NCBI GenBank assembly: GCA_003254925.1
Contig: QANZ01049188.1
Location: 300,919 to 364,918 of the forward strand
Source of the DNA: Chamaecrista fasciculata
Lineage: Eukaryota; Streptophyta; Magnoliopsida; Fabales; Fabaceae
Direction of reading: 5' to 3'
Length of the DNA stretch: 64,000 bases
Positions within the stretch are counted from its first letter, which is position 1. Each line of letters starts with the position of its first letter. The notes beneath the pieces are model-generated. The model had not been told where the DNA came from and did no database searches. It worked only from the letters and a program-made list of their open reading frames with translations. The position numbers and the translations under genes are program-made. Positions 48,880 through 59,640 of this stretch are shown here, in pieces.

Positions 48880-50045
48880 ATTTGGGGATCATCACTTACA
48901 AGAAATTACAAGTTTTAAGTATTTAAACATGATAATGCAAATTAAAAGGGAAATAAAAAAGGATGTTAATCATAGAATTCAAGCAGGATAGATGAAATGG
49001 AGACATGTTTTAGGGGTTATATGTGATAAAAAAGAAAGTGCCGCTTAACCTAAAAGAAAATTCTACCGCACTGCTATAAGACCCGCTTTGTTGTGTAGTA
49101 CCGATTGTTGGGCGATAAAAGGGCGGCATGAGCAGAGATTCAATGTGACTGAAATGAGAATGCTTCGATGGATGTGTGGCTATATTATAAAAGATAAGAT
49201 CAAGAATGAGATGAGCAAGGAGGAAGTTGGAGTAGCACCCATCATAGAGAAATTGGTTGAAACACGTCTTAGGTGGTTTGGGCATGTACAAAGAAGACCT
49301 GTGAAGGCCCCGGTATGCAGAGTTGACCAAATGGTTGATTACCCTATAACCCGGAGTAGGGGGAGACCAAAGAAAACTATCCATGTAACTATTCTGAAAG
49401 ATTTATCGGCAAAAGTACTAATTTCGTCCCCAAACTTTACACCAACTGTCAATTTCGTCCCCAAACTTTTTTTACTGTCAACTTTGTCCCCAAACTTTAC
49501 ACAAACTGTCAATTTCATCCCCAATCTTTTTTTGTTGTCAATTTCGTCCCCAAACTTTACATCAACTGTCAATTTCGTCCCTGATCTTTCACATTTTCGT
49601 CAATTTTATCCTTTGACTAACTTCTTTTAATAAATTAACGACAAACTGCATCCTGTTTTTGAATCTAAGTTAGGATTTGAGTTTCTTTTTCTATCAATTT
49701 TACATTATATATCGTTAGCGACATAGATTTTGTCGTCAATATTTGGCTAAATTAAGAGCAAAAGATAAAATTGACCAAAATGTGAAAGATTAGGGACGAA
49801 ATTGACAGTAAAAAAATATTGGGGACGAAATCAATAGCATATGTAAAGTTCAGGGATGAAATTGACAGCAAAGAAAGATTGGGGACGAAATTGACAGCAG
49901 GTGTAAAGTTTTGGGACGAAATGAATACTTTTGCCAAGATTTATCTATCAATAACCTAACAATTGACATGGGCAAGGATAGAACACGTCGTCATTAGTTG
50001 ATCCATATAGCCGATCCCACCTAGTGGGAAAAGGCTTTGGTTGTT
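48880..50045 (+). pseudogene. 3' part of an RTE-type LINE, split by a MITE
   Basis: From about 48960 the plus strand encodes, with stops, the C-terminal part of an RTE-clade reverse transcriptase: DVNHRIQAG, DKKVPLNLK, CWAIKGRHEQRFNVTEMRML, RWMCGYIIKDKIKNEMSKE, VGVAPIIEKLVETRLRWFGH and RSRGRPKKT. The frame KDLS is interrupted at 49408 by a MITE and resumes at 49946 with INNLTIDMGKDRTRRH and a stop. The 3' end has CCACCTAGTGGGAAAAGGC followed by TTG repeats (to 50045), the typical tail of plant RTE LINEs. It is 5'-truncated and inactive. Confidence 0.88.
49408..49935. mobile_element. MULE-type MITE inserted in the LINE
   Basis: 528 bp with termini GGCAAAAGTACT and AGTACTTTTGCC-like inverted ends, flanked by the perfect 10-bp repeat AAGATTTATC (49398-49407 and 49936-49945). 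The interior arms contain repeated 'gtccccaaactttac' on the left and its inverse on the right. A 9-10-bp duplication is characteristic of Mutator-like elements. A second copy is at 59142-59640. No coding capacity. Confidence 0.88.
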
Positions 50046-52061
50046 GTTTGTTTCATACTAATTTTATATATTTCAATCATTTTTTAAATTGATCTTAAAT
50101 TGATGAATATATAGTCATATCTTGTTTCAAGTTTAAATACAACAAATATAGAATTACGAGTTATTTTTTACGAATATTTTCTCTATCCGATTGGAAACAT
50201 TAACAAACGAGGTTAAATCAAGTCCAAAAGTTAATTGCTCATTTCATAGTCAAATAAGTGAAGTTAGTCGTATATATTTAATTTCGAATTTGAATGCGAC
50301 AAGTTCAAAATTATGTGTTAACTTTTGAAGATTTTTTTCTTAGTCTAGTTGTAACCAATTTGAGAAATTATAAAAATATGTAAGATTAATTTGAAAAAAA
50401 TAAAATATTTATGACTAATTTAAAATTACCCCATATAATTGGGACCAATTTGAAATTTTGACCTAGTAATAATAAAAATCGATCTCTTAAACGTAAATAA
50501 TCTTTCCTCTAATGATTTTTGTACATGCTTGTTCAATTGATGATTAAAATAGTATTAAATCTATATAATTGTACATATTAGCTTAAAAATAACTATATTA
50601 GATTAGTGTTGTGAGAAGTCTAACATTTGTTCCATAATCAATTAAACTCTTGAACTCATTCTTTGATTCAAAGTCACTACTCTAGATTTAATGTCCTATC
50701 TACCATACTTTAAAAAACCTCTTGTTTTCTTCAAATTAAAATTTAGGAGAGAGTCTTAAGTTTTTCTTAAAAAAAAAATCACCACCCATAGATTTCTTGT
50801 TAGGTTTGACACATGGTGACAGTGACAACAAGCTACAATATAATCACTCTCAGTCTTGATAGGTTAGAAGCTTATAGTGTATTTGAATAAGATAAATTTA
50901 AGAAAGAAATTAAAGGTAATTTTTGGAAATAATTGTTCTTTTACATGCATATATCAAAATCATAAAAGAAAATAATTTAATTACCTCTAAAAATTATTTT
51001 CTCTCATAAATTTATCTTATCCAAACACATTATTAAAGTTGTTTTCTTTCTTTTAAAAAAAGCTATTTTTTGGAAAAAAATAATAAGCATAAAGAAAATC
51101 CAAACTTTTGCAAATATGGTTATCCCCACATGCAAATATATATATATATATATGCATGTCTCTCATCCTCTTCACAAATCTCAATCACGATGTCACTTGA
51201 CAATGGCAATATAACTATAACTTATATACTAGCTGGAACCCATCTAACCCACGCGCTTCCTACATGCGTGTTCATCCATCAATATCATATATAAAAAATT
51301 CAAAATCATCCCTCCACGAAATAAGTTATTGCATATACCGCGTAGAAACTCCAAAATGAATAAATAATAGCTGTAGTGTAGTGTAGACACAAGTACAATT
51401 TGCAATTACATCATATATTCATATCCCTCAACTGCTCACAATTCTTTTTAGAGAAAGAAACTACTAAATAAAGCTTTATTTAAATTTTAAACTACAATGA
51501 ATTAGAGTTTTTTACCAAAAAAAAAAAAACTATCATGAGCTATATTTCTATTTTGTTATTATTTGGTCAAAGTATAAATTTGAATTCAAATCTTTTGCTC
51601 AGTTCCTAATTTAGTCATGTATCTTTTTTTATTGTACTTTTGATTCTATTTTTTTGCAAAAAGTTTCAATTTAGTCTCATATCATTTTAAGTCTCATATT
51701 TTTTAGTCATATTGCAGAATTGATCTCATATTTTTATAAAATGATTAACCGTTAATTGATTATTTTACAAAGATATGAGATCAAATTGTGACTAGACAGA
51801 AAAATATGAACTAAAAATACAATAAAAAAAATATATGACCAAATTAAAAATTAAACAAAAGATATAAGATTAAATTGAGTCTTTCGCCCATTTTTTTTAA
51901 CCAATGGTGATTTGATACTTGCTAGTATCTTGTGTCTTGTTAAAGCTTGTTTGTCTCTTTTCGTCTTCAGACCTATTTCAGTAACAAACTCGTGTCCCCA
52001 CTCACTGATTTCCTATTTCTTACTCCCTCCTAATCATTATTTTTATCTTAGATTAATGTTT
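50046..52061. repeat. Decayed fold-back repeats, no gene
   Basis: About 50070-50470 ('aaattgatcttaaattgatg' to 'gggaccaatttgaaattttg') matches the outer fold-back at 23.2-24.4 kb. About 50880-51040 is a small inverted pair ('tgtatttgaataagataaattt' and its inverse). About 51540-51890 is a decayed copy of the 'ggtctcatat' family. A (TA)n tract lies near 51138-51154. No coding sequence was supported. Confidence 0.5.
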
Positions 52062-53128
52062 AGAGAAAATCTACTTTTTGGTCCCTCAATTATTACTGAG
52101 TCAACGATTTAGTCCTTAAATTGTAGGAAAATACGAATCAGTCCCTCAATTTTACACTTCCGTCTATGTTTTGGTCCCTGGGCTGTTAACCGATAGTTAA
52201 TATGATGATGTAGGCGTTAAGTGATGACGTGTCACCGTTAAATACTTTGTTGGCTTCCAAATCACCAATCCTAGTCATATTTCATAAGCTAAAATTTTAT
52301 TTTTGTCCTTCAAGTTTATTCAAATTTCTATTTTGATCCCTCAAGTTTTCAATTCATCATAAATCTCATTCCTTGATGCACTCCCAATTAAACCCCCTCA
52401 ACAATGGCAGCACCTATCCTCATCAAGCCCACTTTCTTCTCCAAAACCCATCGCAAACAGGCCAACCAAACCCTCCCCTCTCCCTTTACCCCAAATTCTC
52501 TCTCTCATACCCAAATGTACATCTCTTAAGGAACTTAAGCAAATCCAACCATCAAAACCCACTTGAAGGATGGGGTCTCTGTCTTATCAATTTCTGCCCT
52601 TCCAACCCACAAGATTCTTATGTGCCGGCACGGGCATGAAGAGAGAATATCTCAAGATCTAGATTTGTTCTATACATATTCAACCATATGAGACATTGAA
52701 GCAAAATCAAAGGGACCCCAGAGAAGAAGTGAGCGAGACGGAGAAATGAAAGAGACGTGTGCGTCTTACATGTCCCGGGAGATGGTGTTTCGAGAGAGAA
52801 GAGAGAAGGTTGAGGGGAGTGTTGGTGGAAGCCATTGTTGAGGGGGTTTAATTGGGAGTGCATCAAGGAATGAGATTGGTGATGAATTGAAAACTTGAGG
52901 GATCAAAATAGAATTTTGAGTAAATTTAAGAGACAAAAATAAGATTTTGGCTTATAAAATATGACTAGGATTGATGATTTGGAAGCCAACTCATCATCAC
53001 ACTAACTAACGGAGGGATCAACGTAGACGGAAGTGTAAAATTGAGGGACTGATTCGTATTTTCCTACAATTCAGGGACTAAATCGTTGACTCAGTAACAA
53101 TTGAGGGACCAAAAAGTAGGTTTTCTCT
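52062..53128. mobile_element. 1.07-kb fold-back element carrying gene-like fragments
   Basis: The outer arms AGAGAAAATCTACTTTTTGG and its inverse match the MITE at 10088-10378. The arms run 52062-52405 and 52834-53128 (about 90% similar in their inner part) and both continue up to an ATG facing inward: 52404-52406 on the plus strand and 52835-52833 on the minus strand. After the left ATG the plus strand reads MAAPILIKPTFFSKTHRK and, after a frame change, TSLKELKQIQ and TIKTHLKDGVSVL, which resemble the start of PLS-type PPR proteins. The right ATG opens MASTNTPLNLLSSLSKHH and stays open for about 48 codons, of unknown affinity. No transposase is present. Capture of host sequence is inferred. 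Confidence 0.65.
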
Positions 53129-53736
53129 ACTGTTTAAACTACTTAATTAATTAAATGAAGCTATTATTACATTAGTACAATACGCGGGACGCGGGTGAAG
53201 AATCAAACGGAGATCAGGGAGATTAATTAGTAATTACAAAATTTCATTAAAGCAATAATGAAAGGCACAATACTAATAATACATTTAAAATCCCTAAATC
53301 GTCGGTGTTAGACACATGTCGATTTCATTTTCCTCGATCCTTCTTCTCTCAATTCCTTCACGCTAAACCCTCCTCACTGTTTTTTCTTCTGCTTCTCTCA
53401 CCATTATCAATCTCCTCTTCATCTTCACCTTCACCTCCACTACCATCCTCTTCTAGGGTTTTCATCCTTTCTCTCTCCTGCCTCACCCTTCTCTCTCTCT
53501 CCTCCCAATCCTATTTCACCCAAAGATTACATTCCCAGATTCGCAGGACATTATATTCCGAATTCCCCCTTTTATTCGGTGAATTTCTACATTTTGTTTT
53601 GTAAGCTCTTTTCAGGTGGAGGGTGGTTCGAACCACGGAGAATTATCATCTTTGGTCTGTTTTTCACACTCTTTAATTTGTTAGTTCACGCTGACACAGA
53701 GAGATTGATTGATTGATCGTTGAAGTAGAGAGAAGG
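53129..53736 (+). promoter_or_regulatory. XXT5 upstream region and CT-rich leader
   Basis: From about 53330 to 53560 the plus strand is strongly C/T-rich, as in plant 5' UTRs, and leads into the XXT5 ATG at 53737. No unambiguous TATA box was assigned. The open frame at 53305-53604 has low-complexity Ser/Leu composition and is not considered coding. Confidence 0.45.
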
Positions 53737-55098
53737 ATGGGGCAGGAGAATCCATCGACCCAGAAGAGGAGTAGTGGAGGTGGATTACCCACGACCACCG
53801 TCGCTAATGGCCGAGGCAGTAGGTTCGCCGCCTTACCTCGTGGCCGTCAGATCCAGAAAACCTTCAACAACGTCAAGATCACCATCCTCTGTGGCTTCGT
53901 TACCATCCTCGTTCTTCGTGGCACCATTGGGGTTAATTTTGGTGGCTCCGATGCCGATGCCGTTAACCAGAATCTCATCGAAGAGACGAACCGAATCCTC
54001 GCCGAGATCAGATCCGACAGTGATCCCTCCGATCCAGACGAACCTGCCGAGACCGAGCTCAATCTGAATGCGACCTTCACGCTTGGGCCGAAGATCACGA
54101 ATTGGGACGACGAGCGGAAGGCTTGGCTGGATCAGAATCCTGAGTTCCCGAATTATGTCAAAGGTAAAGCTCGAATCCTACTCCTCACTGGTTCGCCTCC
54201 CAAGCCTTGTGATAATCCTATTGGGGATCATTATTTGTTGAAGTCGATAAAGAACAAGATTGATTACTGTAGATTACATGGTATCGAAATCGTGTATAAT
54301 TTGGCTCATCTGGATAAGGAACTTGCTGGGTATTGGGCAAAATTGCCTATGATTCGGCGGTTGATGTTGTCGCATCCTGAGGTGGAATGGATTTGGTGGA
54401 TGGATAGTGATGCTTTCTTTACCGACATGGTTTTTGAGCTTCCGTTATCCAAATATGATAAATATAACTTGGTTCTTCACGGCTACCCTGATCTGTTATT
54501 CGAGCAAAAGTCTTGGATTGCTGTGAATACAGGGAGCTTTTTGTTTCGGAATTGTCAGTGGTCTTTGGATTTGCTAGATACATGGGCTCCAATGGGTCCA
54601 AAGGGTCCTATTCGTGAAGAGGCAGGGAAGTTATTGACTGCAAATCTGAAGGGGAGACCTGCATTTGAGGCAGATGATCAATCAGCATTGATATATTTAT
54701 TGCTATCACAGAACGATAAATGGATGGATAAGGTGTTTCTTGAGAACTCATACTATTTGCATGGTTACTGGGCTGGTTTGGTGGATCGATATGAAGAGAT
54801 GATTGAGAAGTATCATCCAGGTTTGGGTGATGAGAGGTGGCCATTTGTGACTCATTTTGTGGGTTGCAAGCCTTGTGGAAGCTATGGAGATTACCCAGTT
54901 GAGAGATGCCTGAGTAGCATGGAGAGGGCTTTCAATTTTGCAGATAACCAGGTGCTTAAGCTCTATGGGTTTAGGCATCGCGGTCTATTGAGCCCTAAAA
55001 TCAAGAGAATCAGAAATGAGACTGTTACTCCTCTGGAGTTTGTAGATCAGTTTGATATACGAAGACATCCTGAAGGTAGTAGTGACTCCAAAAGCTAG
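53737..55098 (+). CDS. XXT5: Xyloglucan 6-xylosyltransferase 5 (GT34)
   Basis: Golgi type II membrane enzyme that transfers xylose from UDP-xylose onto the glucan backbone of xyloglucan. A single uninterrupted exon encodes 453 residues, close to the 457 of Arabidopsis XXT5. A short cytosolic tail with a GGGLPTTT stretch precedes a membrane anchor at about 47-66. The GT34 catalytic region contains ARILLLTGSPPKPCDNPIGD, EWIWWMDSDAFFTD with the metal-binding DSD at 223-225, VNTGSFLFRNCQWSLDLLD, EADDQSALIYLL and THFVGCKPCG. The C-terminus is DIRRHPEGSSDSKS. The ATG at 53737 was chosen because it restores the MGQ start of the family; the frame is open a few codons further upstream but without an ATG. 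The N-terminal tail is closer to XXT5 than to XXT1/2. Confidence 0.96.
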   Translation: MGQENPSTQKRSSGGGLPTTTVANGRGSRFAALPRGRQIQKTFNNVKITILCGFVTILVLRGTIGVNFGGSDADAVNQNLIEETNRILAEIRSDSDPSDPDEPAETELNLNATFTLGPKITNWDDERKAWLDQNPEFPNYVKGKARILLLTGSPPKPCDNPIGDHYLLKSIKNKIDYCRLHGIEIVYNLAHLDKELAGYWAKLPMIRRLMLSHPEVEWIWWMDSDAFFTDMVFELPLSKYDKYNLVLHGYPDLLFEQKSWIAVNTGSFLFRNCQWSLDLLDTWAPMGPKGPIREEAGKLLTANLKGRPAFEADDQSALIYLLLSQNDKWMDKVFLENSYYLHGYWAGLVDRYEEMIEKYHPGLGDERWPFVTHFVGCKPCGSYGDYPVERCLSSMERAFNFADNQVLKLYGFRHRGLLSPKIKRIRNETVTPLEFVDQFDIRRHPEGSSDSKS

Positions 55099-56960
55099 CT
55101 GTAAAAAAATGTTCAAGGGAACACATTATAGGCGATTGTTTGAAGTGATTTGAAGAAAGTTCACAAGTTTGTTTGTTTTATTGTCATGGTACTTCTTTGA
55201 GAAAGTCGGGATAGAATTCTTTTATAAGTTATCTTCTGCTTCCTTCCTGCCATGTTTGAGTAATCAGCTAGCACATTAAATCATATTTACTGATCTGCTG
55301 TATACTGATCTTACGTTGTAATCTCCGTTGGGGGGCTTGGATCTATGAAATTATGATACTTTCACTTGACTTGAGTTTTGTTGTAATCATGATATTGATA
55401 TGATTACTGGCACCCTTTTCTGCAATGTTTGACTTGCAAACCCTAGAATCTACTTTTCCTTAGGTAAACCATATGAGATATTAAATGAAGCCAATTGTGG
55501 TAATTAGTGAATCCTTTTTGGTATATGAGTGGGATTTTACCTTAGCACAACAGACCAAAAAATAGTAAGTTACTTGGGTGGTTTCAACTCTCAAGTAAAA
55601 GCACTTTATTATACTACCAACAAAACAAGAAAAAACACATAATAATTGATCATTTGATTGTAAGAATTCGATCAAAAACCTTTTAATCAACACTATTGTC
55701 TTACCATTTAAGTTGAAAGAAAAAATTTAATCACAAAATTCATATTTTAAATATCAAACTTCTAAAATTATAAACCTATTATGAGTATATACACACACAA
55801 ACACTAATCACAATGCTTATTCATGCAACAGTATTTCTTTTAAAACTTTTAATTGCATTAGACTCAATTTTAAAGGAATGCTTGGTGAAAAGTGGAAACT
55901 ATAGACAGTGGTATTCGATTACAACAAGATGCTACTCAAATAGCTTGTATCAAAGGGGGTTTGCTTCTTTTGTATGACCTCCATAGTTTTAGGAGTGTGC
56001 ATGTTTTCTTACCTCGGAATTCGGCTGTTATAGCTTTCATTTCATATCGTTCAAGAAAAAGAAACTGATGAAACAAGAACACATTCCTGTGTTGCTGCGC
56101 ACTCTTACACACTCGACCAGATTTCTTCTTCCTATCTCTACAAATTTGGGAGCAGATTCAATAAACTAGAAATTCTGTAAATTATGAGAATTTAATAGTT
56201 CAGTGCTTTGAATTTGTTTGTTTTTGAGTAATTCAATAAACTTCTGAGATCTCTACTTTACCGCTTCCTAGTGCAGCGTATCTACTCCCATACATTTTTT
56301 TACACTTTAGTGAGCCTTGAACCTTCAAACCTATGCACATCTCTTAAAAGTGAGAACAGGCGGAAGCCTAAGAAAAGGAGCATTGGGGAACAGTTTGATA
56401 ATCTCAGCATAGTTTGAAGTTAAAAATATTAATGTTATTGAAAATAAACTTGACATGATTTGAGAAGATCGATGTTGAATATACAAGCGCAATAAACTTG
56501 GCGTTTCCCTGCTGAAAGCAGTCATTCATTCATGATCACGAGTATATGGTGATCAATAGTCTTGCCAGCCAGCCAGATCCATAATATAATAACCCTCAAA
56601 GTTGGCGGTTCCTTCATCAGACATTTTCTTCTAGGTTTAAGATGCCACCTTCTTCTGAATACATGTTCAATCGCTCTGTTCATTAACAAGATGATGTGTT
56701 GTTAAGAGTCACAGTTAGCTCTTTTGTCAAATCAGGTTACAGATAGACCAGATCCTGTGCAAGCCATGCAAAAAATGTTAATTAAGGTATTTGAAAATAA
56801 AGACAAGGTAAACTAAAAGATATGGCAGCTAAAAGGTCAGTTAATGTCAAATAAGGCTCAATGAATGCTCTTAACTAGTGTGTTGGGTGAATGTGACTTA
56901 CAGAAGCTACTGTGGTCTGTGGTCACTTCCTTTAGCCAATTAATTTGCCAATTTCGCGGC
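55099..56960. other. Intergenic DNA, no gene seen
   Basis: The first few hundred bases are the XXT5 3' UTR. The rest is AT-rich without a supported reading frame, RNA gene or clear repeat. Confidence 0.5.
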
Positions 56961-58438
56961 CTAAGCTTTGTGATGAGTTGCTAGTATCTCATTCATTTGA
57001 GCAATTTGTTGCAACAGTTTGGCAATTCTCTGGAAAATACAGAATTTCTAGTTAGTGGGACTGTGGGAGGACACCATAGTAGAAATGGAAACCGCTGCAA
57101 AAGAATGTAAGCTTTCATGTGAAACAATCAATTGGAATCAGGTAAAGATCGTGCAGAGATATTCATGCCTACATCTACATGCCAGAAGGAAATGCCTTGA
57201 GAAAACTAAAACAGTAGTAGAATGCTCTCATTTTCCTGTTGACTTCTCATTCATTAGAATTTATAATCCAAGCAAAACAAGAAGGTCGTTAGTTCCTTTG
57301 CCAAAAGTCTTACTTGAACATGGAACGCTCAAATTGGAGTGAGTACCAAGGATCAACCACTAGGTTTCGTCTTTGTCTAAACCAATGTCATCCTTAATGG
57401 GGGAAATTGAGAACACCCACTGTAATTTGAATCCCATGAAGTAATTCAAGATGCACTAAAGTGTATTTTTAAGATTTCTTTTAGTTAGTTTATTTCGCAA
57501 AATGTATGTTATCAATACATTTCATCAAGGGTATGTTTGAATGGGGTTGAATGGAGAGGGGAGGAAGGGACAAAAATAAAAAAATTATGTTTAGAAGTTT
57601 TTATAGGGGAAAGTGGAGTGGATAAAGAGGGACACTTATACTAACCAAAAATAACATGTGTTCGCTCCATTCCATTACTAATAACTTACAAACAAGATTA
57701 ACAAGTGTCCATTCCTTTCCTCGTTAAAAACTCCCGAACAACATATCTACTCGGTCCATCACTCTATTAGTTTAATGTCCTTTCCTCTCCATCTTCACTA
57801 AAAACCATTCTAATTCAACTTGAGGATAACACTGAACGAACCTCATCTTTCCGTTTAATAATGGCCGTCAGATGATTCTCAACATGTATCTGCCTCCTCC
57901 TTCGCATCCAACGAAAAAACTGCAAGCACATCCACCATGAGATTACAAAGGAAGCAGCCGCGGATCCAATTGACCAAATCGCCCCTCGGTTAGCAACATA
58001 ATTTCGAAACGAAGTAACCAATGCAAAACCCTTGGAGCGCAAGATCTGGAAGCCAATACTCATCCACCAAGCGAAGTCGCCGGATTTCCGGAGCCGAGAA
58101 TCGGAAGCCGGTGACGGAAATAGTACCGGAGTATCAGAATAGGACGACGGCGACGGCGGCGACGACGACGAGTACAGCGAAGAGGAAGAGGAAGAAGGTG
58201 AGTCTGGGAATTCGCAATGTTGTTGAAAGGAGTGGGAAGGAATTTGGAGATTTTCGTGGTTAATTGGGGGAAAGACGACGGAACAGTCATTATTGTGATT
58301 TTGAGCATCTCTGATAACCACCATAGAATATTCTTCCAATTGGGTTTTCTTCTTGCTTCTCAATGAAATTGAATGGAGCTGATGAAGATTCAGAGACTGG
58401 GTTTGTTCGAAATTCTCTGAAATTTGATCTTCCACCAT
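56961..58438 (-). CDS. Plant-specific single-pass membrane protein, function unknown
   Basis: Two minus-strand exons: 58438-57842 and 57029-56961, joined in phase 0 (GAG|AGA), give 221 residues. The second exon is only 69 nt. It was placed because exon 1 ends ...IIKRKDE at a GT donor and the exon continues RIAKLLQQIAQMNEILATHH, a short amphipathic, coiled-coil-like tail that makes sense directly after it. Without it, the frame reads into the intron and stops after seven codons. Residues about 85-110 are Ser/Pro-rich. A conserved WW-x-S-I-G-F segment (about 124-130) and a hydrophobic stretch (about 152-172, AIWSIGSAAASFVISWWMCL) followed by RRRR suggest one membrane span near the C-terminus. 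I recognise the general pattern of an uncharacterised plant family but cannot give a function. Confidence 0.8.
57030..57841. other. Intron of the membrane protein gene, with a MITE-like segment
   Basis: About 57530-57810 has G/A-rich sequence at one end ('ggtatgtttgaatggggttg') and C/T-rich sequence at the other ('accattctaattcaacttg'), like a decayed Harbinger-type MITE. An open plus-strand frame at 57055-57342 has no recognisable similarity and lies antisense to the intron. Confidence 0.4.
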
Positions 58439-58554
58439 TTCCGTATGGTACCTTCAGCCTAAGACCAAAATCTCTATCTTCTATATTTTCACCTGACACT
58501 AGCGCGACACTCTCGGCCTCAGGTTCCGTAGAAAGTTTCTTCTTCTTTTATTAG

Positions 58555-59141
58555 TCAAATGTTCAAGTTAGTCGTAAACATGTGCCTTTAAGTTCATTTT
58601 GGTCCTAAATGTTTTAAAATGTTTAAATTGATCTTAAATATTGTCATTTACTTTCATTTTGGTTCCAAACAACTGCATGTGGTCATAAGTCTCTTGTTTT
58701 AAGTTCTAATATGATGAGTTCAAAGCTATATGTCACTTTTGACGAGCACTCTCTTTATCTAGTTAGGATCATCAGCAAACGAGGTCAAATTGGGCCCGAA
58801 AGCATAAATGGGCTCAATAGTGAAAACAAACATTAAGGTTACTATATATTAAATGGCCATAATCATTAGTTACGTTATTATAAAATAAATTTTGACATCA
58901 TCAATTTAAATGTGTTCATGTGGCATTGTGCCATGTCAGATTTTTGGATGATGTGACAAAGAGCCACATCAGCACTCTGTGGGACATGGTCACATGGCAT
59001 AGTGCCACATCGTGTGATGGATGATGTGGCACTATGCCACCTCACATCATAATATCATATGACATGCCAGACCAAAGTACAAGGCTGCACAGAACTAAAT
59101 TGTTTGTTTGATTTTTATATTTTGTTTTATTAATATATATA
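58555..59141. repeat. Decayed fold-back and three TGGCA-N3-TGCCA palindromes
   Basis: About 58590-58800 is one side of the 'ttcattttggtcctaaatg' family. At 58921-58933, 58995-59007 and 59027-59039 the palindrome TGGCAnnnTGCCA occurs three times within 120 bp, each in an ATGTGGCA or TGCCACAT context and mixed with GATGTGGC words. No gene was seen. Confidence 0.6.
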
Positions 59142-59640
59142 GGCAAAAGTATTAATTTTGTCCCCAAACTTTACACTAACTGTTAATTTCGTCCCCAAAC
59201 TTTTTTTGCTGTCAACTTCGTCCCCAAACTTTACACAAGCTTTCAATTTCATCCCCAATCTTTTTTTTGCTGTCAATTTCGTCCCCAAACTTTACATCAA
59301 CTGTCAATTTCGTCCCCGATCTTTCACATTTTCGTCAATTTTATCCTTTGACTAACTTCTTTTTAATAAATTAACGAAAGAATGCATCTTATTTTCCAAT
59401 CTAAGTTAGGATTTGAGTTTCTTTTTCTATCAATTTTACATTATATATCGTTAGCCACATAGATTTTGTCGTCAATATTTAGCTAAAATAAGAGCAAAGG
59501 ATAAAATTAACCAAAATGTGAAAGATTAGGGACGAAATTGACAGCAAAAAAATATTTAGGACGAAATTGACAGCAAATAAAGATTGGGGACGAAATTGAC
59601 AGCAAGTGTAAAGTTTGGGGACGAAATAAATATTTTTACC
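59142..59640. mobile_element. Second MULE-type MITE copy
   Basis: 499 bp, same family as 49408-49935: starts GGCAAAAGTATT, ends AATATTTTTACC, with the same repeated 'gtccccaaactttac' arms. It is flanked by ATATATATA on both sides (59133-59141 and 59641-59649), which fits a 9-bp duplication but is low complexity. Confidence 0.8.

Noticed and set aside
53305..53604. 99-codon Ser/Leu/Pro-rich frame before XXT5
   Set aside because: CT-rich 5' UTR sequence with no conserved domain.
53622..53636. GGTTCGAACC considered as a tRNA B box
   Set aside because: No A box at the right distance and no cloverleaf; it lies in the XXT5 leader.
53713..53736. Upstream extension of XXT5
   Set aside because: The open frame continues upstream but begins at TTG; the family N-terminus (MGQ) fits the ATG at 53737.
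57055..57342. 95-codon plus-strand frame
   Set aside because: Lies antisense in the intron of the membrane protein gene and shows no recognisable domain.
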